Origin: Melanocharis versteri
Taxonomy: Eukaryota > Chordata > Aves > Passeriformes > Melanocharitidae
DNA length: 64,000 bases
Assembly (NCBI GenBank): GCA_013397845.1
Contig: VZTG01010070.1
Coordinates: 1,729,435 to 1,793,434, forward strand
Direction of reading: 5' to 3'
Position numbers and translations under genes: made by a program. Below the pieces are notes generated by a model. It did no database searches. It worked only from the letters and a program-made list of their open reading frames with translations, and was not told the DNA's origin. Shown here one piece after another: positions 48,201 to 60,095 of the stretch. Every line of letters begins with the position of its first letter. Position 1 is the first letter of the stretch.

Positions 48201-51200
48201 TGTAGGAGTCTCATTCATTGCAAGTCTTGTGGTGTGTTTTGTTTATGAATAGGTCACGTTTAGTTTACTGTTTGGTCATCTGGGTTTTTAAGGGCAATCG
48301 CCCATGGGAAATTGTCCCTGATATCCTCATCTGGGGTCGGAGTAGGTTGGCATTTCTATTACTAATTTAAGTGGTTTTTCTTCATTTAAGTGACTTATGT
48401 TGCTTAATTTTTTGGTTTTTTTGCTTGATACTGCATGTGCCAACATTTAAGAAAAAGCAAAAAAGCACTCATGCCAAATAGATATTTCCTAAAGTGTTAC
48501 AGCAAAATCTTTGTTTGGTTAGAGTGTGGTCTAGCTGTTCTTTTTATGCAAGACGTGTGTGAATCTGATTGCAGAATGAGGGCATCAGTTTTTTTAAAGC
48601 AGGTAAATCTTGTAGCTTTGATTTAGTTTTGATACTACAAGTGTTGCAAAATTAGGAGTAGGGACAGCTTTTGCATGCAACTCTGGCAACAATGTAGGTC
48701 TAGGCTTCCAGTGTTCTGCCTTTCTGAGCCTTGAGGAGGAGGAGAAAGAGAGGCTGTTATTTGGAGGGGAGTAAGAAATAGATATTCTGTATCTTTTATG
48801 AACTCTGAAACTCAGTTTTGATAGCTCTTCATCTAATCTTTAGGAAAACAAATAAGAGATTATCAAATTCTATTTTAAAAAGCCAACAAACAAACGAAGC
48901 TAATCTCCTAAACCCTCCAAAACCTGCGAGCTTTGATTGCTGTTACAGTTTTAGCCTGATGCAGGAGTAATTGTGTAGAAAGTAACTGAGTAAAACTTTC
49001 AGGTTCTGATAAAATCCACAGTAATACCCAGTTATTCCCAACGGTGACTTTTTTTTTCTCTTGCAGCACAAGGAAATTCTGCACCTAGTGTATGAAGCTC
49101 CTTTCATAACTGCATTTCTCATCTAATGAGCTGTAATTCATAAGCTTTCCCCTTTAATTGGAAAATCTCATGAGGATAAGCTGCATATTCTGCCATTCAC
49201 TCAGTGTAATGTAAGATTGACTGTGTTGTATTTCGCTACAGTACTTTACCCATTCATGGGCAGACAGAAACAGTCTCTAGAAATTAAGAGGAATCCAGAG
49301 GCAGCTGTTCATTTAATTTTCAAATTATTTGAGGACTAAAATAGCTTTAGCCATTATGCTGAGTTCATAAAAACACTCAGCTTGCAACAGAACTGAGAGA
49401 AATGACCAGATTGGTGAGGGATGTGTTTTACTGAACACTGGCCAATGTTTGGAAGAAGCAGAGTGCTCCCCTTTGATGGGCACCTGGGCAAGGAGCCAAG
49501 AGACTCCAGCCCTGCTATCCGGTCTGTAGTTCTTGTGTTACCAGTGCTAGGTGAGATGGGATTGCTGCTGGAAACACCTCTGTGTTTCCCAGAACATTAC
49601 AAGAAAACTGATCGTAGTTATGGGCCAGTGTTCTAGATCCCAGTTCCTGCACTGCCCTGGTCACTCGCTGTCAACATGTGACAACTGCTGTTTTTGTTAT
49701 TGCTGAATTGCATTGCCAGCTCATATTGTTATCAATTGGTTTTGAAGGGATTTTTTTGCTTTCTTTGTTTTCTAAAGATGCAAAAGGGATTTTTTTAGAA
49801 GAGGCAAGAGACTGAAAGGGGGATGTCTGCTTTGTTTTCATGTTTCTTGCTGCCATGGTTTGGTAAAGCATGAAAGACAACCATTTTCTCATGCAAAGGC
49901 TGTTAACACCAGCACGTGATGGCTGTAGAATTAATTGGGTATTACCATAAGTAACAGAAGATGCTTGTATGGTCAAGTTGCCACACCTTGATGAGTTACT
50001 TTGCATCAGATAAGCCATAGCCATCACCTTCAAATAAGTTCTTAAATTTGCACAGTACAAGTGAAATGCATTCGTTTGGATTTTTTTGCTGTATTTTTAG
50101 TGAATTTACCTTTTGCTATAGAAGTGCATGGCTGTTCCTGTAGTTGCTACAGGACCTGCATCTCATGAGAATCTGTGTTGCCAAACAAAATTGCTTGGAG
50201 GTGAATATGATATTTTTTTGTCACAATAAATATCCTGACCTATGTACACAGAGCTTTCATCTGTTGGAAAGGAGGATCAGTCCAACCTGTAGACTTAGGA
50301 CTTGGGCAAACACTAGTTAAAATGTAACCAGATTTAGAGAAACTTCAGCTAAATGAGTATGAAGTCTGTGGACGTAGATATATGGGTTTAAATATAAATG
50401 AGGATGATTTTAGTTTGTGCGTGTCAGCCCAAGTCCCCCTTCAGCTGTGGACAGATTATTCACTTTACAACAGCCTGTTGATTAGAGGACTTCAACTCCT
50501 CTCAGCAGATCTGCCCTTACAGATCTGCTAGTAGAATAAGTCACGTAAGTATGGCCTAGTTCACATTTAAGATTATAAACCTAGTTTAATTTATGTGAAA
50601 TATGTTGTCTGAAATGACTATCAGAGATTATTTGGCTTTCTTTGCTGCCATCATTTAGTTTCAACTGACCTTGCTGTGGAGACAGTAACATCTTCATCCA
50701 GCCCAGTTACTGCCCAGGCAGAGGACATCTGTCTGTGGCTTCGGTATTGCCAGAGGAAACAATTGCCTTAAACTGGCTGCAGTTAGTAGACAAGTCACGT
50801 TAAACTGGTGTGTTTGCATGCTTGAATCAACCTCAGAAAGTGAATTGTACCATCCAAGTTAAAATCTTAGTAAATCTTTATGAAATGTTTCTACTATACC
50901 TTTTTTAGATATTTTTAAACAACACATTGCTAATATCAGAGATTAGCATGCCCACATATGAAGAACCTCTCTCATAAGAATAATTGTGCTTCAGTGAGTA
51001 TAAAATATTTTTAATAAAATATTTAGGACTGTGGCTTAATGGCACTTGATTTGTGAGAAGTTCATTAGAGCCCAAGAGCTTAAAGATTCCTAAACCAAGA
51101 AGTGGAGGAGCGCAGTTCATTGGGAAGTAGGATACCTGTTGCATGAGGGCTGTTGCATTTACAAGTCCATCTTGTGTTCTCAGATCCCTCCGATGACGAG

Positions 51201-54200
51201 TGGGAAGAACTCTCCAGCAGTGATGAGAGTGACTTGTTCATGGAAAACTCGTACAACGAGGGGACTGGGCTGCTGCTGTCCCCTCTCTGCCTCTCTGATG
51301 AGGTTAACTCAGCATTTCTGAACAACCTCATTCCAAAGAAGGTACTGTCTTCTATTTTATTTCCAACACATGGTACAGTCTTTCTCTTGTTCCTGCTTTG
51401 TATCCCAGGTTAGGCAAACAAATTATCCCAATCCACCTTGAGGAAAGGAGTATTTTTTAAAATTAGTTTAGCCTCACTTTTTTGGCCTAGAGGTGGTGCG
51501 TCATTGCATGACCTAAATAATTTCCTCATGTAAGTGGGAATAGGAGGGTCATGTGTGTCAGAAATCTGGTAGGAGTTTTTTTCTTTTTTTTTTTTCTTTC
51601 CAAAATAAAAAGGTTGTTATTCCTTGATTTGGACGTGAAAAAGATTGCCCGCAAAAAGAAAGGAAACTTGGCTGAAGCGTGACAGCCAGATTTCTGTATT
51701 AGCTAAATGAGGTGGAAGTAACATTTATGAATGGCAACAGTCGGCACTGAAAAAGTGCAGGTTCCTCTTCGCCTGTTTTATACAAAGTGTCTGAAATACA
51801 GTATTTGGCACTGACAGGAAATTAGATGGTTTTGTTTCAGACTTGTTTTGCTCATGTGTATTTGGGGTTGTGATGGTGAAGTTTGTTGTTTGAATCAGTT
51901 ACTGTGCTAGTTCAGCAGCATTGTAGAATTCTGACCTAAGACATCAAGATGTGAGGCGAAAACATTGAAGGCTTTTTGTACTTAATAGCCAGAGTTTCAT
52001 GGCAAGGCCTTCCAGACTTGCAGAGATATGAAAATCCTGCAGCAGAATCTATAAGAAGAAAAAGCTAAATAAGAAAGAATAGCAGAGACCTAGAAAATCA
52101 CCTGCTGTTAGAACAGTTGAACACTTAAAATATGCTATGCTAACTCCAGTGTATAATTGCACCATTTACGTGATTGAGGAAAATTCTGGCATTTCTAGCA
52201 GGAGAGATACTTGCTATCTAGAAAGCTTTGAAATACGTAATTTGAAGTATCTGTTTGACATTAAGCTAAAATTTCAGTCTTCCCTCTGAACACACTATAA
52301 CCAAAAAAAAAAAAAAGAAAAAAAGGCTTTCTTACTAAACCTCTCTTTTTCCCCTCCTCAGATTCTTGAAAAAACTGCTTTTCCGAACAGTGTTGCTCTA
52401 GACATCTGTATGCACAATCCGTCTTGGAAACCATTAATTAAAAAGTAGGCATTTCATTGTCTCTCTTACTATTCTTCATGTATATTCAGTTGTTTCAGAA
52501 CTCTTAGAAGGATTGTCCATCTTTGGGCTACTCTTAAGATCTGGAAACTGGCAGATCTGATATATGATTTTGAATAAAGAGATAAAAATGCTTTTGTGAA
52601 CTGCACACCAGATCACAGCCTTATAAAATTCAAGATTCTTCTTTCTGTTTTGATGTGTATTTTCCAAAATACCTGCTCAGTGTGTTTTTTGTCTGTTTCA
52701 GACTAAATGCAGTGCAGTGTAGAGCTTTAACATGTCTTCAGAGCATTTTGTTGGTGTCAGATGTGGATTGTCTTGGGGGAGCTTCAGCACTTCAGTCCCT
52801 TGCACAGCATCTCTCACAGCTGATCTTTTCTAAAACAGGTAAGATGTTTAGTAAAGGGGACTTGCTGTCCCCCTTTGCTGGTCATCTGGACATAAAGTAG
52901 CCATGGATGTTGTTATGTTCTAATGCTGTTTATTACTAATTTTATCTGTCTGGTCCTTCAAAATAAGGATGCTGAATGTTGGCAATGTACTGACATAACA
53001 GTGTATCCTGTCAAGACGTGTTTGTCCAAACTGCACCTTGAGCAAGTCTGCTCGTAATGCAAGAATGTGCTTCACGTTTAGATCTACACAGAAAGTCTCT
53101 TGGTGGATAAACATTGCCTTGTTGGGAGACCAGAACTGTTTGCTTGATCATGTTTGTGGTGATAGCAGTTTTTCATCAATCGGACAGGCCATGAAGAAGA
53201 TGGGACATTTTCTTTTTAAATGTCCTAACTAGCCTAAGGAGATGTGAAAACAAAAGATGTCTAGCACAGTCTTTCACGTAACTTTTTTCTAGCAAACTGG
53301 CCAAATTATGGCAAAGGCAGTTGGTGCAAAAATCTCAAGAATGTCCATGCCTGTTACAGTCGGAAAGAGAGCAGCCACCTTGTCCTCAGGACATGCTTTA
53401 TGCTTATGATGGCTTAGCTTTATTGGAAATGTATTTGTAGTAAGAAAGTGTGCAAAGCTGTTACAGCTAAATATTAAAGCTGCTCAGCTTTGTGTTCTGG
53501 TTGTGGTTCAATTTCAACAGAGACAGTAATAAATTTAATTTTTCTAAAAATACTATTTTAGCATGTATTAGATATATATATATATATAATATATATATTA
53601 GATCTGTATTAGACATTGGAATGGGCTGCCCAGGGAGGCTGTGTAGTCACTGTCCCTGGGGTTGTTAAGGAAAGACTGGATGTGGCACTCGGTGCCAGCA
53701 TCTGGTTGGCACGGCGGGGATCAGTCACAGGTTGGACTCAATCTCAGAGATCTTTCCCAACCTCACAGATTCTGTGATACATCCTGGTAAACACTAGAAT
53801 ATACCCACTGCAGTTCAGCTGGGGTGCATTATCTCATAGAGATGCTGTGGAGGTTTTCCCATACGTCTGCTAGTAAAGTGTTACGGGATCATCTTATACA
53901 GCAGTTAGCATTTCTAGCTACTTCCTTTGATCCTATGCATGAGAGCAGCATCATTTCCATAATCCTGTTGGATCATTTATGCTATGATCTCTCTGTTACT
54001 GACACGAGAGAAGCTGAACCGAGATTGGAAAAAAAAAGGCAAGAAAACCCCACATGGTTCCAAACTGAAGGATGTGGGTCCCTGACAGGCTGTTTCATTC
54101 AGACTATTTTGATTATCTTTGTTTTAATGTCAGTGGTGATGGGTTTTCAAAAAAGAAGAGCCTGGAAAAGCTGCCAATTCTGCAAACTGACCAAAAATCT

Positions 54201-57200
54201 TTTCCCTAAGACAGTTCTGATGAAGTCTGGCATATGTGTGGCTTTGTCATTTCTCGTCTCTTAAAAGCTCAAGAAGCTCAATTTCCTTCCCTTCCTTCAA
54301 GTGTCTCCATTTGTAGCCACAGATGCAGCTTATGTAGTGCTCTGTTGTGGTGTATGAAATGACACTGCATTAGCGCTTGAAAATGCATCTGCCTGCAAAA
54401 CACACTTTTTTCTCAATGTCTTTAAAGACATGTGATCACTCTGTGGGAGCATTATTACTGAGAGAGCAGTGTGTGGAAAACTAAAATGCAGAAATGAAAA
54501 TACCTATGAAAACATATGCAAGGAAGTTCACATAGAATATTTCTCATGCTTGAAGAAAGAACTTCCAAGATTTTATGTTTACATGTTATGCTTTGTAATA
54601 GTGAGAAAGTTCCCAGATGAAGCTGGAGAAGTTGCTATCTGAAGACAGCTAAGGATGCTAAAATTAATTTAATGGCACAGGCCCATTTTTTAGTGTTGAA
54701 ATGCTGTGTAATGAAAACTGCCAGATAGAGTTGATAACATAGCAAGATGTGGTTAGAAGGAATTCTGTGGTTTACAGGGTAAAAAAAGAGGCATAAAGAT
54801 CTGATTGTTTACATGAGAAGGGAGGAGATGTGCATAAATCAAGAGGTTCTACATCTGGAGTGGTCCAGAAAATAAACATATTAGAGGAAAATAAAAAGCC
54901 TCAAGATATGGAGAACACAGATTGAAGGTGATGGCTGCTACCGATGAGTTTGTAGTTAAACAAGAATAATGCAGCGTTTGAGTCATACATTCCTGAAATG
55001 TTATTAAACCACCGGAAAACATGCTCTTTATATGAATTGGAAAGAGTCCAGTGTTCCGGGTGTCTGAAAAGCTTGCTTAAGAAGGCAGAAGAAAGGAGGT
55101 AAAGTATGCAGTCAGCTTCTGTAGTTTTCTCAGTTCCTGTATTACGGCCTCCATGTGGTACCAGTTTTCAGCTGCTGTTCTGGTGACAGTGGCTAGCTCT
55201 GTCCCTTGGGTCACACAAGTGTCTCAATCAGGGATGTGCCTGAAAATGAGACCCAGCTGTGTTCTAACTCCACATGCAGTTAATGCTGAATTCAAACAAA
55301 TCGCTATGGTTACAATCTACAGACACCAGCCTCTGAAAATCTAGCTTTTCCTGTTGTGGTAGTACCTGGAGGAACAATTAAGGGATTAAGGAATTTGTAT
55401 TTCTTTGCCTCCTGTGTCCCTCATCTTACTGTTGAACTTCTGGCTCTGGGTTCTATTCTTTACAGAACTCCCTACAGACACAGAATTCCTGGAAGCTGTA
55501 ACCAGTGCTTTGAGGGCTCTCCTACAAACAATGGCATCAAAGAACATCTCCCAGGTAAAAGCTTTCAAACTCAAATGCCCTGGTAGGTTCAAATTCCTGT
55601 GAGATTGGGCTGGAAAGTTTTTGAAACAGTATAAATTTAGTTCAAAATTTCGGCAGTTGTGAACACTGAAAGAACAGATTTAATAGCATCAACGGTGTTT
55701 TTCATGGGCTTTACAGGAATATTTTTTTATGTGTTTCCTCCTCAACATGTGAACAGATAAAAGTAATTTCAAATCCAGAATAGCAATAAAGAGATAGTTA
55801 TAATGAAAAATATTTAGAAAATTAGCACCTAGCAATATAGATTCTTTATTTCCTGATGTCACTTAGTTGAAGCTGGTGGTCCTTGAATCTTGGTTGGATA
55901 TGAATTAGTGAGCTAAATACAGGAATGAAGCATGATAGTTTACTATACAAGACACAATATTAGATAGTCTGCTAGTCCTTTCTGGCCTTAAACTGAAAAC
56001 TGAGCTACTATACTGTAAGTTGTAATGAGTTGGAAGCAGCTATTGAGCGAGATAAATTTGTGAAAATCTCAGAACTTTTCCTTCAGCTTCATGTCAGCCT
56101 TGGTTATGTTCTGGAAGAAACACCTGAAGCTGAAAGGGGGAGTTTACCTGCTTTCTTGGTAATTGCATTTTCAGAATTCATATAGTTTTCATAATCTAGG
56201 ACTCTGTTTCTCTGTAAAGAATTTGCCTGTGTTCTGTTAAAGCACAGTGTCTAAATGTCACATTTCAAAATTTCTATGAAAATGTAACTGTCTGTCTTCC
56301 TTCTTTCCCTCCTTTCTCCTTGCTGACCAGTGTATGACCCCTGAGCAGCTATTGGCTTTGTGTGAGGCTGGTATTCAAAGCAGCAATGCCAGTGTTAGAG
56401 TGAACGTGGTGAGCATCCTTGGAATTTCTGGCAGTGTCCTGGCAAAAGGTCAAGATACAGCTGAAACACTGAAGGTGAAAAAGCAAACTTTGCATCACAA
56501 GCTTAAAAGAATTTTGATACTTCTTTAGCATTGCTGGAAAAATCGATTCTTCTTTCTTGTTTCAGATGATTGGAAAATTTCTTCTTGAGGTTGCCATGAA
56601 GGAATCTTCTCTTGTGGTAGCAGGGGAAGCCTTGGATGCACTTTTTGATGTATTTGCAGATGGTAAAGAAGCAGAAAAGGCGGCGTTACAGATCAAGTTG
56701 CTTCCAACACTGAAGGAATTTCAGCCAGTGTTCAGAATGAGGGTAGGCATCAAGGGCAGCCAGCTCAGTCTCAGCACACAATTTGGGTTAAAACTTGACT
56801 TTTGGGCTCCTAGAGGAGATAATTAATTTATAAGGTGACAGGAAAAAAAAAAAGTTTGATTTTCTGATACTCCATTTTAGAGGAAAGCAAATACACTTAC
56901 CTTAAAGTTCAAGTGTCAAGGTAACAGTGCAGCACCTGCATTGCAACATCTGCATTACACCATCAGTATTACTGATGTCCAAATCACTGTATTGTTCTGA
57001 AACAGTTGTAAAAATGTCTCTGGAGGTGGGAGAGAAGTCCTTTCTGATGTTACATTGACATCTTTGGTTTTTAACTTGTAGTTGCAGTTGGATGTTTTTG
57101 TTCCATTCTTGGTTACTTAAAACAGTTAATGTATCCTGTATTTTCATGAATAACAAGGCTGGCATTCTAAACTGTAATTTTAGGTACATCCTAGATTTAA

Positions 57201-57736
57201 ATAGAGAATGACCTTCCCCATGTTGTTTCTTTGGTCAGGTGCAGCCTGAGGAGTGACTTTCAGAGTCTAAAAGCTAAGCACTGTACACACAAAGTACCTT
57301 CCTGATGGTGCTTCAGTTTGGTAAAACGTGCAAAGCTTTTCATATAAAAAGCCTCAGAAAAGAAGTGTATGTCTCAGATTTTTGCATGAAATAACGTGTC
57401 ATTAGTCTGGTTTTAGGCAGCAATGTTTTATAGTAAATTGTCTTGCAGAAATAATTGCTAAGCTCCACATGTCCAGACGTGAACACCTTGGAGTTCTCAC
57501 AAGCCATGGGTAGTGTATCTTGATTGAAGACCTATATACAGAATTACAATAAACTTGAGGTATCTAATAGAAGAAACGTCTCCATTAGTAAACCATGTAC
57601 TCTTTTGGTTTTACAGATGCGAAAAGAAGGCAAAGGACAATATAGTACAGATCAACTGTGTGTTCTTGACAATGTGAAGATGAATTTGAGAAGATTCATT
57701 GCATATCAGGAGACACTAGGGAAAACCCCAACTTGA
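42237..57736 (+). CDS. HEATR3: HEATR3, HEAT repeat-containing protein 3 (exons 2-15; first exon missing from assembly)
   Basis: Fourteen exons join in frame with GT-AG introns: 42237-42409, 42926-43013, 43942-44054, 45807-45916, 46669-46809, 47562-47845, 48107-48197, 51184-51341, 52362-52444, 52702-52838, 55466-55554, 56331-56474, 56566-56742 and 57617-57736 (stop TGA). They give 635 residues, from LQHPSAEVREYACAS to RRFIAYQETLGKTPT. The human protein is about 680 residues and has roughly 46 before LQHPSAE. The N-terminal part is armadillo repeats ([20 protein letters not shown] is typical). Residues about 260-350 form an acidic linker (DDNMEEIP, then SDDEWEELSSSDESD), followed by C-terminal HEAT repeats. 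The family counterpart of yeast Syo1 binds uL18/RPL5 and uL5/RPL11 and works with importins to deliver them for 5S RNP assembly in the nucleus. Human HEATR3 defects cause a Diamond-Blackfan-like anaemia. No frameshift or internal stop is seen. The reported start is an exon boundary, not a start codon. Confidence 0.96.
53572..53599. repeat. (TA)n microsatellite in HEATR3 intron
   Basis: A 28-base ATATAT run with one AA interruption (TATATATAATATATATAT), 15 bases before a CR1 fragment and within the intron between the exons ending at 52838 and starting at 55466. Confidence 0.92.
53614..53779 (+). mobile_element. CR1 LINE, 3'-end fragment
   Basis: Contains the family hallmark near the CR1 3' end: GGAATGGGCTGCCCAGGGAGG, then GTCCCTGG..GTT..AAG, GGTTGGACTCAATCTCAGAG, TTTCCCAACCT and the terminal ATTCTGTGAT motif. 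Only the last ~165 bases are present, as with most 5'-truncated CR1 copies. It lies in the HEATR3 sense orientation inside an intron. Confidence 0.9.
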
Positions 57737-59399
57737 AACATCGAGGAACTTTTAAGGTTTTCCTTATTGAGAAATGTTTTCAAAAAATATAACTGTTTTG
57801 AACTTCCAAACTTTACTGAGCAGAGCAGTTTTGCTTTGATGTTAATGCTACGTTTTATAACATTCAGTATTTTTATACTTTTGGGTTGATGCAATGTGAA
57901 AGACATATCAGCATAAAAAACCCTGTAGCATACCCTGAGATTGCTGGAGTGATACAAAGGTGCTCTTTGGGTCCTGAGGTCTGTACATTGCGCCACTGTC
58001 ATTGCCTAGATATCTTCATGTACCCTGGCAGAAAACTACACTTGCATGAAAAAGTAATTTCAAAAATATTCTTGGTCATGTGACAGATTGAAAAAAAAAA
58101 AAAAAAGTAAAAGCTCAAGATGTATTTCAGGGATTTTAGCAGTGGGAGAGTGTTCATATTTGCTATTTGCTCTTACCTCTTCCTAGAATTACACAGGCAC
58201 TTGTGGCAGACTTCCCAAAAGAAGTGCGTGACAAATGTTTAGATTCCAGTCAGCACTTGGATCTGTTATTTCATGAGGAGAAAGTTTTCAGATTCATTTA
58301 TGATAAATTCAGTATGATAGCTTTTTGCTGTGAAAATCAGTGTAAGCAGATCCTACACTTAGACGCAGCTCCCGTTCTTTACTTTAATTTGTATTTCTGA
58401 AAATTAAGTCTCCTCTTCTACAATCCTCCTTGTAATTCTACATCAGGACGAGTTTGAATTCAGGAAAGTAGTAAACCTAACAGAAGGTATTTTTTATACT
58501 GAGGTATTACCTGAAGTAAATTTATATTTGCTTAAAGTATCTTTTGCAAATACATGTGATGGAGATTTTTAAGCTGTAAAATACAGAAAATATTTTTTAA
58601 AAATATCATTGATTCATGCGAATTGTATGTGAAATTCCATGTATCAAAAGCTTTGGTTTTGTTTCTGTGAATGAGATCCTCTCATACACGTTTTTCAAGA
58701 AGAAACCCCACAACCAAACACAAAAGCATTTTGTTTTGCTGGTTTTTGAAATGGGAGGGAATTTTTTCATCTCTCTCAATGTGCTGCCTTAGCTCAGGCT
58801 TTCAGGTTTTGGCAAAACTTTTCCCATGATAAAAGCGTGGAACTTAAAAAGACCAAATTTGCTTGGTTTGTTAGATTTCAGTCTCTAAGATTGGAAAGTG
58901 GACTTGAGAACTGACTGGTAACTTGCAAATGACTGACTTTCTGAAATCCTGACATGGTATTTTGTCGAGTGCAAGAGAAAGCGAAAGATGAGTTTAAGCA
59001 GCTGTACTGCCCGGAAGTGCTGTTATTGCTGTTACTTTACAAGAGTCAGGTGAAATGTGTGTTGTGATGCCTGCTGCTCAGAGGGGTGGGAGGGCTCAAG
59101 GGCCATTGAGGCTGGACTAGAGAAAACCAGGAGAAGTCAAGAGCATGGAGCGGTTGAAAGGTTATCCAGGGATTTGGCAGGGCAGGCAGTGAAGAGGTCT
59201 GAGGTCCACAGCTGAGGAAAGGTGGATTATGGCATAATACCCTACAGTGTGTGGATGTTAATCCTGGTGTTAGTTATACTTGCTGTACACTGAGGAGAGT
59301 ATACTGTTAGCCTGGTGAAAGGTATTGGTATTTGTTTGGAGCACTTAAAGGACTTATATGTGAAAAGTTCTGCTCTCATTTTCTGGGTGCTGTGTTAAA
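57737..59399 (+). other. HEATR3: HEATR3 3' UTR and downstream DNA
   Basis: AT-rich sequence after the HEATR3 stop. I found no canonical AATAAA or ATTAAA signal on the + strand in this stretch, so the end of the transcript cannot be placed. An A17 tract lies at about 58090-58106. One open frame (58167-58400) follows an AG but shows no recognisable homology. Confidence 0.5.
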
Positions 59400-60095
59400 T
59401 TGCAGGATGGTCTAGATTGGAAAGGATCTCTGGAGGTTTCTTAGTGTAGTCCTTTGATTAAAGCAGGGCTGACTTGGGAGACAGGTCGTGCTAGGCCTTG
59501 AACATCTCCCAGAATGGAAATTCTACAACTCTGGGCAGCCTTTTCCAGGGCTTGACTGCCCTTGCTGGAAACGCCTTTTTTTCCATTTTCCCACTTGTGC
59601 CTTGTAGGACTTCCCCTGCTGCAAAATGTGCCTCTTGTCCTTTGACTGCACACCACCAAGAAGAGTCTGGCTCCATCTCATAACTCCCACTTGGCAGCTG
59701 AAAACAAGTTACATTTTCCTCTTCTCCAGGCCAACTACACCTAGCTCCCTGAGCCGTTCCTTGTACGCCCTCTCACCCTCCAGCCATCTTAGTGGCCTTC
59801 TGCTTGCCCTGCTCTGCTGTGTCTTGTACAGAGGGCCCAAAACTGGACACACGACTCCAGATGTGATCTCCTAGGTGCTGAATAGAGAGAAGTAATTGGT
59901 TTTCTTGTCCTGCTGGCCATGTTCCTGCCAACGCAGCCTGTTATTTGTTAGCTGTTGTCACTGCGAGGGTGCACTGCTGTCTTCAACTTACTGTCCACCA
60001 GGACCCTTTGTTCCTTCCCTCCAAAGCTGCCCTTTGGTCATTCTGTCAAGAGCACTGTCCCAAGTGTAGGACTTTGCATTTTGTAAGTGTAGCAG
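59400..60095 (-). mobile_element. CR1 LINE fragment, minus orientation
   Basis: Read on the + strand, it shows the usual reversed CR1 landmarks in order: GGAAAGGATCTCTGGAGG, TAAAGCAGGGC, GAACATCTCCCAGAATGGAA, GGGCAGCCTTTTCCAGGGCT, GCAAAATGTGCCTCTTGTCC, AAGAGTCTGGCTCCATC, CTCTTCTCCAGGC, CTCCCTGAGCCGTTCC, CCAAAACTGGACACACGACTCCAG, CTGCTGGCCATG, GTCCACCAGGACCC and AAGTGTAGGACTTTGCA. These correspond to the 3' UTR and the 3' end of the reverse-transcriptase ORF. The copy is diverged and has small deletions. Any open frames in it are decayed. Confidence 0.93.

Noticed and set aside
58167..58400. 77-codon + frame shortly after HEATR3
   Set aside because: It follows an AG but HEATR3 already has its normal C-terminus and stop at 57736. 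No related protein is recognised.
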